The notes below the pieces were generated by a model. That model was given only the letters and a program-made list of their open reading frames with translations, had not been told where the DNA came from and searched no databases. Positions 5,480-7,993 of a stretch of DNA of 7,993 nt are shown one piece after another; position 1 is the first letter of the stretch, and every line of letters starts with the position of its first letter. This DNA is from Microcaldota archaeon (GTDB lineage Archaea; Micrarchaeota; Micrarchaeia; Anstonellales; Anstonellaceae), in NCBI GenBank assembly GCA_026396355.1, contig JAPLWY010000042.1, positions 1-7,993 of the forward strand. The letters run 5' to 3'. The translations under genes were made by a program, and so were the position numbers.

Positions 5480-5564
5480 GCCCCAGCTTCGCTATTTCCA
5501 TTTTATTTTGCTTTTTCATCCCTGCTTTTGCTTTCTCTTCTTGCTTTTGCAGATGACTGGAAGA

Positions 5565-5740
5565 CTAGTCGAGCTTTTGCTTCCGAAGCCAGTCAACATT
5601 GCTTTTGTAGAATGAGCGTATGTCGTCCATTTCATTGAGGAGCATGAGCGGGCGCTCGAGCGAGAGGCCCCAGGCAAGCACAGGGTAGCGGTCGCAAAGC
5701 GGGATTGAGACTTCGGGACGGAATATCCCTGCCCCGCCAA
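5565..5740 (-). pseudogene. pheS: Out-of-frame C-terminal end of pheS
   Basis: This segment encodes the missing C-terminus of PheS in a different frame from the main part. It contains GGAGIFRPEV, the class II motif 3 region AWGLSLER, then DDIRSFYKSN and WLRKQKLD before a TAG stop. These are ATP- and Phe-site elements, so the main reading frame without them should be inactive. The pieces join if the sequence lost two bases modulo three, or gained one, near 5740-5754. It is not an independent gene: no start signal is seen, and the residues follow exactly where archaeal PheS should continue. Confidence 0.85.
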
Positions 5741-6969
5741 CACTGCCCTTTTTTCTCGAAGTAAACTGAGATTTCAAGCGAGGGCTCGGTGTAGGGGAAG
5801 TAGCTTGGCTGGAAGCGTATTTTTTCAAAGCCCAGCCGCCTGTAGAATTCCTTGAGGCAGCCAAGAAGGTCGCGGAAAGTGGCACCATCCCAGACCACAA
5901 TGCCCTCGACCTGGTAAAACTCGGCAAGGTGCTTGTAATCGGTTGCCTCGTTCCTGTAAACCTTGCCGATTGAAAAATATTTCTTGGACTCGCTGCCCTT
6001 GCATTGTTCGTTGAGGTAGCGCGCAGACACCGCGGTTGTGTGCGTGCGGAGCACTGGGCGCGAGGCGTTCTTTTCGGTCCATTCCCCGCCCCAGGAAACC
6101 TGGTGGATTTTCTTCACTTTTTCCACCAAGGATGAGTCGTCCGGAAGCGGAGAGTCCCCCTCGAGGTAGAAAGTGTCAGCCAGATCGCGCGCAGGATGGT
6201 CCTGCGGCTGGAAAAGCGCATCAAAGTTCCAGAATGAGGACTGTATTTCGCTGCCCTCCATTTCCTCAAAGCCCATGTCTGAGAATATGCGCGAAATCCT
6301 TGCCTGCAACCGTCTTACCATGTGGCGCTTGGCGGGCGAAGGCACTTCGACTGGCGCTGAAACGTTGTATTTTCTGAAAAGCTTGCCCTTGAAGCTTTTT
6401 GAGAGAAGCATTTGGCGGGTGAGCGCACTTATTACGCCCTCTTCTTCCCCGGCCTGCAGCTTTGGCTGGACTGCAGTGGGCTCAAGATAGATTGTTTTGG
6501 AAATGTGCTGGGTGACCAACCTGCGCTTTTCAAGAATGGAAACCAGCTGTGAATCCGGCATGGCGCCTGAGAGTATTTGCAAAAGCGCGCCTTGCAGCCC
6601 GTATTCGCCTGCAAGGGCATTGGAACCCTTGAGGCTGCTGGATTCCACCTTCACCCAACCGTTCTTGGAAGCCCATGCCAGCCCTATTGTGCGCTCTTCC
6701 TGCGAAAGCGATGCGAGTGGCATGCCCTCCTGCGCGGCAAGCAGCACTTTTTGCTCAGGAAGCCCCTCAGTTGCGAATCTGCGCGCTTCTTGCGAGAGTT
6801 CCAGCTTGGTTTCTTCAACAAAATCCACAACTGCGTAGCCTTTTTCCTTCAGGCTTTGCGAGAAGGAGAGAATGGAAGAGAGCGGGACCCCGGACTGGGA
6901 AGCCAGTTCATCAGCAGACATCCGCCGGCTGAGGGCATTAAGCATTTTGGATTCTGCTGGATGAAGCAT
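5632..6969 (-). CDS. pheS: Phenylalanyl-tRNA synthetase alpha subunit, frameshifted
   Basis: PheS is the catalytic subunit of the class II, heterotetrameric PheRS that charges tRNA-Phe with phenylalanine in the cytoplasm. An N-terminal winged-helix tRNA-binding part (about 1-75, ending near GLPEQ) leads to the catalytic domain: MGFEEMEGSE, SSFWNFDALF, QPQDHPARD, THTTAVSARYL, motif 2 FSIGKVYRNEATDYKHLAEF, and FPYTEPSLE. About 407 residues in, after YFEKKG, the frame leaves the family and runs through about 37 unrelated residues to a stop at 5632; the true C-terminus continues in another frame to 5565. The ATG at 6969 is chosen over GTG 6978 because GTGA lies 5 nt upstream. The gene directly follows the exoprotein gene and is probably cotranscribed with it. 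No pheT is adjacent. A restored protein would be about 470 residues, normal for archaea. Confidence 0.9.
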   Translation of the reverse strand: MLHPAESKMLNALSRRMSADELASQSGVPLSSILSFSQSLKEKGYAVVDFVEETKLELSQEARRFATEGLPEQKVLLAAQEGMPLASLSQEERTIGLAWASKNGWVKVESSSLKGSNALAGEYGLQGALLQILSGAMPDSQLVSILEKRRLVTQHISKTIYLEPTAVQPKLQAGEEEGVISALTRQMLLSKSFKGKLFRKYNVSAPVEVPSPAKRHMVRRLQARISRIFSDMGFEEMEGSEIQSSFWNFDALFQPQDHPARDLADTFYLEGDSPLPDDSSLVEKVKKIHQVSWGGEWTEKNASRPVLRTHTTAVSARYLNEQCKGSESKKYFSIGKVYRNEATDYKHLAEFYQVEGIVVWDGATFRDLLGCLKEFYRRLGFEKIRFQPSYFPYTEPSLEISVYFEKKGQCWRGRDIPSRSLNPALRPLPCACLGPLARAPAHAPQ

Positions 6970-6978
6970 GCCAATCAC

Positions 6979-7839
6979 TTACCGTTTGTTGATTTTGTTC
7001 AGTGAATAGAACGAGAGGGCGGCAGCCACGATTATTATGAACGCCGCCAAGCCCTGGGGGCCCATTATGAATGAAATCACTGAGCCCTGGGAATCGCGGA
7101 AAAAGGTCATCACCTCGGTTTCCAGCGGCGATTCCACTTCGTAGCTGAACTGGAACTGTGAAAGCGTGTCTCCGGTCCATGAGAATACCCGTTTTTTGCC
7201 GACATAGTAGCGCATGTTCTGTGTCTGGTCATAACGGAAGGCAGCCTCCCCTTCTTCTGCAATGTTTGAGGGGTTGGAAGAAAAGTGTATGTACTCCGCA
7301 GTGGCAGGGATTGAGAATGAAATCACCGTGCCGGTTGGAAGAATGAGGTCGCCAGACTTTGTCTGGTCGAATGAGAGCGCTTCCGGAATAAGCGTGTATT
7401 TCGTGGTCCTTGGCTTGTATTTGTCAATCAGTATCAGCCCTGAGCCGTTTTGGTCTGCCTTTACCTTGTAGCTGAGCGTGATTGTGGCATAGCAGAGCCC
7501 CATGAATGAGTTGCAGCGCTCAACTGCCTGGGGGGTGACTCTTATTTCGGACAAGTCGGCCTTCACGCGCGTCATATGATGGCGCATCTCCGGAAGACTG
7601 GTGCGCTGTTGCCAGGTCGCCAAGTCAGAGTAAGCCGAGCGGGTCACTTCGTAAAGGTCGCGCGACTGCGAGCCGTTTATGAGGACATAGAGCTGCTCCT
7701 CGACATTGGCGCTCCCGTCCAGGTTGACATTGACAAAAACATTCAATGATTTCATGGAAAAGTCGGCATGTGCCGTGCAGCAGAAGGCAAGCGCCAGCGC
7801 AAGCACGACGCAGAATGGGCGGAGCATCAGTCTTCCCAT
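6979..7839 (-). CDS. Secreted, C-terminally anchored protein of unknown function
   Basis: This 286-residue exoprotein is not one I can assign to a family. A signal peptide (1-26, hydrophobic core VVLALALAF, probable cleavage after AHA) is followed by a beta-rich extracellular region that opens with NVFVNVNLDGSANVEEQLYV. That opening recalls the start of DUF2207-type membrane proteins, but the resemblance is weak. Cys109 and Cys116 may form a disulfide; sequons occur at INGS and QNGS. A membrane helix at about 257-280 and a short basic tail (NKINKR) anchor the C-terminus. The ATG at 7839 is chosen because it sits about 27 nt from a strong TATA box, making the transcript nearly leaderless; the longer open frame starting at the window edge crosses that promoter. 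pheS follows at once, with its nearest candidate GTG touching this stop codon. Confidence 0.8.
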   Translation of the reverse strand: MGRLMLRPFCVVLALALAFCCTAHADFSMKSLNVFVNVNLDGSANVEEQLYVLINGSQSRDLYEVTRSAYSDLATWQQRTSLPEMRHHMTRVKADLSEIRVTPQAVERCNSFMGLCYATITLSYKVKADQNGSGLILIDKYKPRTTKYTLIPEALSFDQTKSGDLILPTGTVISFSIPATAEYIHFSSNPSNIAEEGEAAFRYDQTQNMRYYVGKKRVFSWTGDTLSQFQFSYEVESPLETEVMTFFRDSQGSVISFIMGPQGLAAFIIIVAAALSFYSLNKINKR

Positions 7840-7862
7840 GCATGGTGATAACGGGTAATATG

Positions 7863-7870
7863 TATATAAA
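7863..7870. promoter_or_regulatory. Shared bidirectional TATA box
   Basis: The octamer reads TATATAAA on plus and TTTATATA on minus, the latter the canonical archaeal TATA consensus. Its centre (about 7866.5) is 25.5 nt from the ATG at 7892 (plus) and 27.5 nt from the ATG at 7839 (minus). One element can therefore place leaderless or nearly leaderless transcripts on both divergent genes. Positions are read directly; bidirectional use is inferred. Confidence 0.75.
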
Positions 7871-7891
7871 TATGCGGAGAGGAATTGAAAC

Positions 7892-7993
7892 ATGCGCTCC
7901 ATAACGTACCTTGGGCACAGTTCCTTCCAGGTCAGGCTGGGCAACGTGGTTATCCTGTTCAACCCGGTCGTGGCAGACACGATAGGCTCCAAC
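7892..7993 (+). CDS. Metallo-beta-lactamase-fold protein, N-terminus only
   Basis: An open frame starts with ATG and runs off the right edge after 34 residues. It reads MRSITYLGHSSFQVRLGNVV, then ILFNPVVAD. The ITYLGHSSF opening followed by a hydrophobic strand and a Pro is typical of UlaG/UPF0173-like MBL-fold hydrolases, which usually have IDP where this protein has FNP. The metal-binding HxHxDH motif would lie beyond the window, so activity cannot be judged. The start sits about 25 nt from the shared TATA box and is probably leaderless; a purine-rich stretch (GGAGAGGA) upstream could act as SD instead. It is divergent from the exoprotein-pheS unit. Confidence 0.75.
   Translation, partial: MRSITYLGHSSFQVRLGNVVILFNPVVADTIGSN

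Noticed and set aside
5412..5519. A 35-codon Lys-rich minus-strand frame starting MKKQNKMEIAKL in the convergent spacer
   Set aside because: It is the complement of the T-rich terminator tract and overlaps the HdeD-like 3' end; there is no good SD or TATA box.
5741..5760. Programmed ribosomal frameshift in pheS at the A6-GGG run
   Set aside because: The run resembles a -1 slippery site, but the needed shift is +1 (or -2), and recoding would not restore the missing W-x-E-L residues.

Overview
The window looks archaeal and gene-dense. The signs are an archaeal-type PheRS alpha subunit, an RNase Z, an M42 (TET-like) aminopeptidase, class III (QxSxE) pilin signal peptides, TATA boxes about 25-27 nt upstream of several start codons, and GGTGA Shine-Dalgarno motifs before internal cistrons. 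A DPANN lineage such as Diapherotrites or Micrarchaeota is my best guess, but only a guess. Most genes lie on the minus strand. Two lie on the plus strand: an HdeD-like membrane protein and the start of a metallo-beta-lactamase-fold protein cut by the right edge.

Layout from left to right. Positions 1-168 hold no gene but contain five consecutive, sequence-unrelated hairpins, two of them 24-bp inverted repeats that are perfect or nearly so. Positions 169-1895 (minus) encode four overlapping small pilin-like proteins, read in the order D, C, B, A. They follow the M42 aminopeptidase (1905-2945) after 9 nt and have no promoter of their own that I can see. RNase Z (3062-3925) and a sequon-rich, membrane-anchored surface protein (3971-4678) are each preceded by a TATA box placed for leaderless transcription. 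The plus-strand HdeD/DUF308 protein (4826-5434) has its own TATA box, a strong SD, and a hairpin plus T-rich terminator. It converges on pheS (5565-6969, minus). pheS is interrupted by a frameshift just before its C-terminal catalytic motifs. pheS directly follows a secreted or anchored protein of unknown function (6979-7839). That gene and the divergent MBL-fold gene (7892 onward) share one TATA octamer lying almost midway between their start codons.

Functionally the window mixes housekeeping genes (tRNA 3' processing, phenylalanyl-tRNA charging, peptide turnover) with cell-surface genes (four minor-pilin-like proteins, two C-terminally anchored exoproteins, a six-helix membrane protein). 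The items that most deserve a second look are the hairpin array at the left edge, the minor-pilin cluster with its varied residue at the conserved +5 Glu position, the pheS lesion, and the shared bidirectional leaderless promoter.
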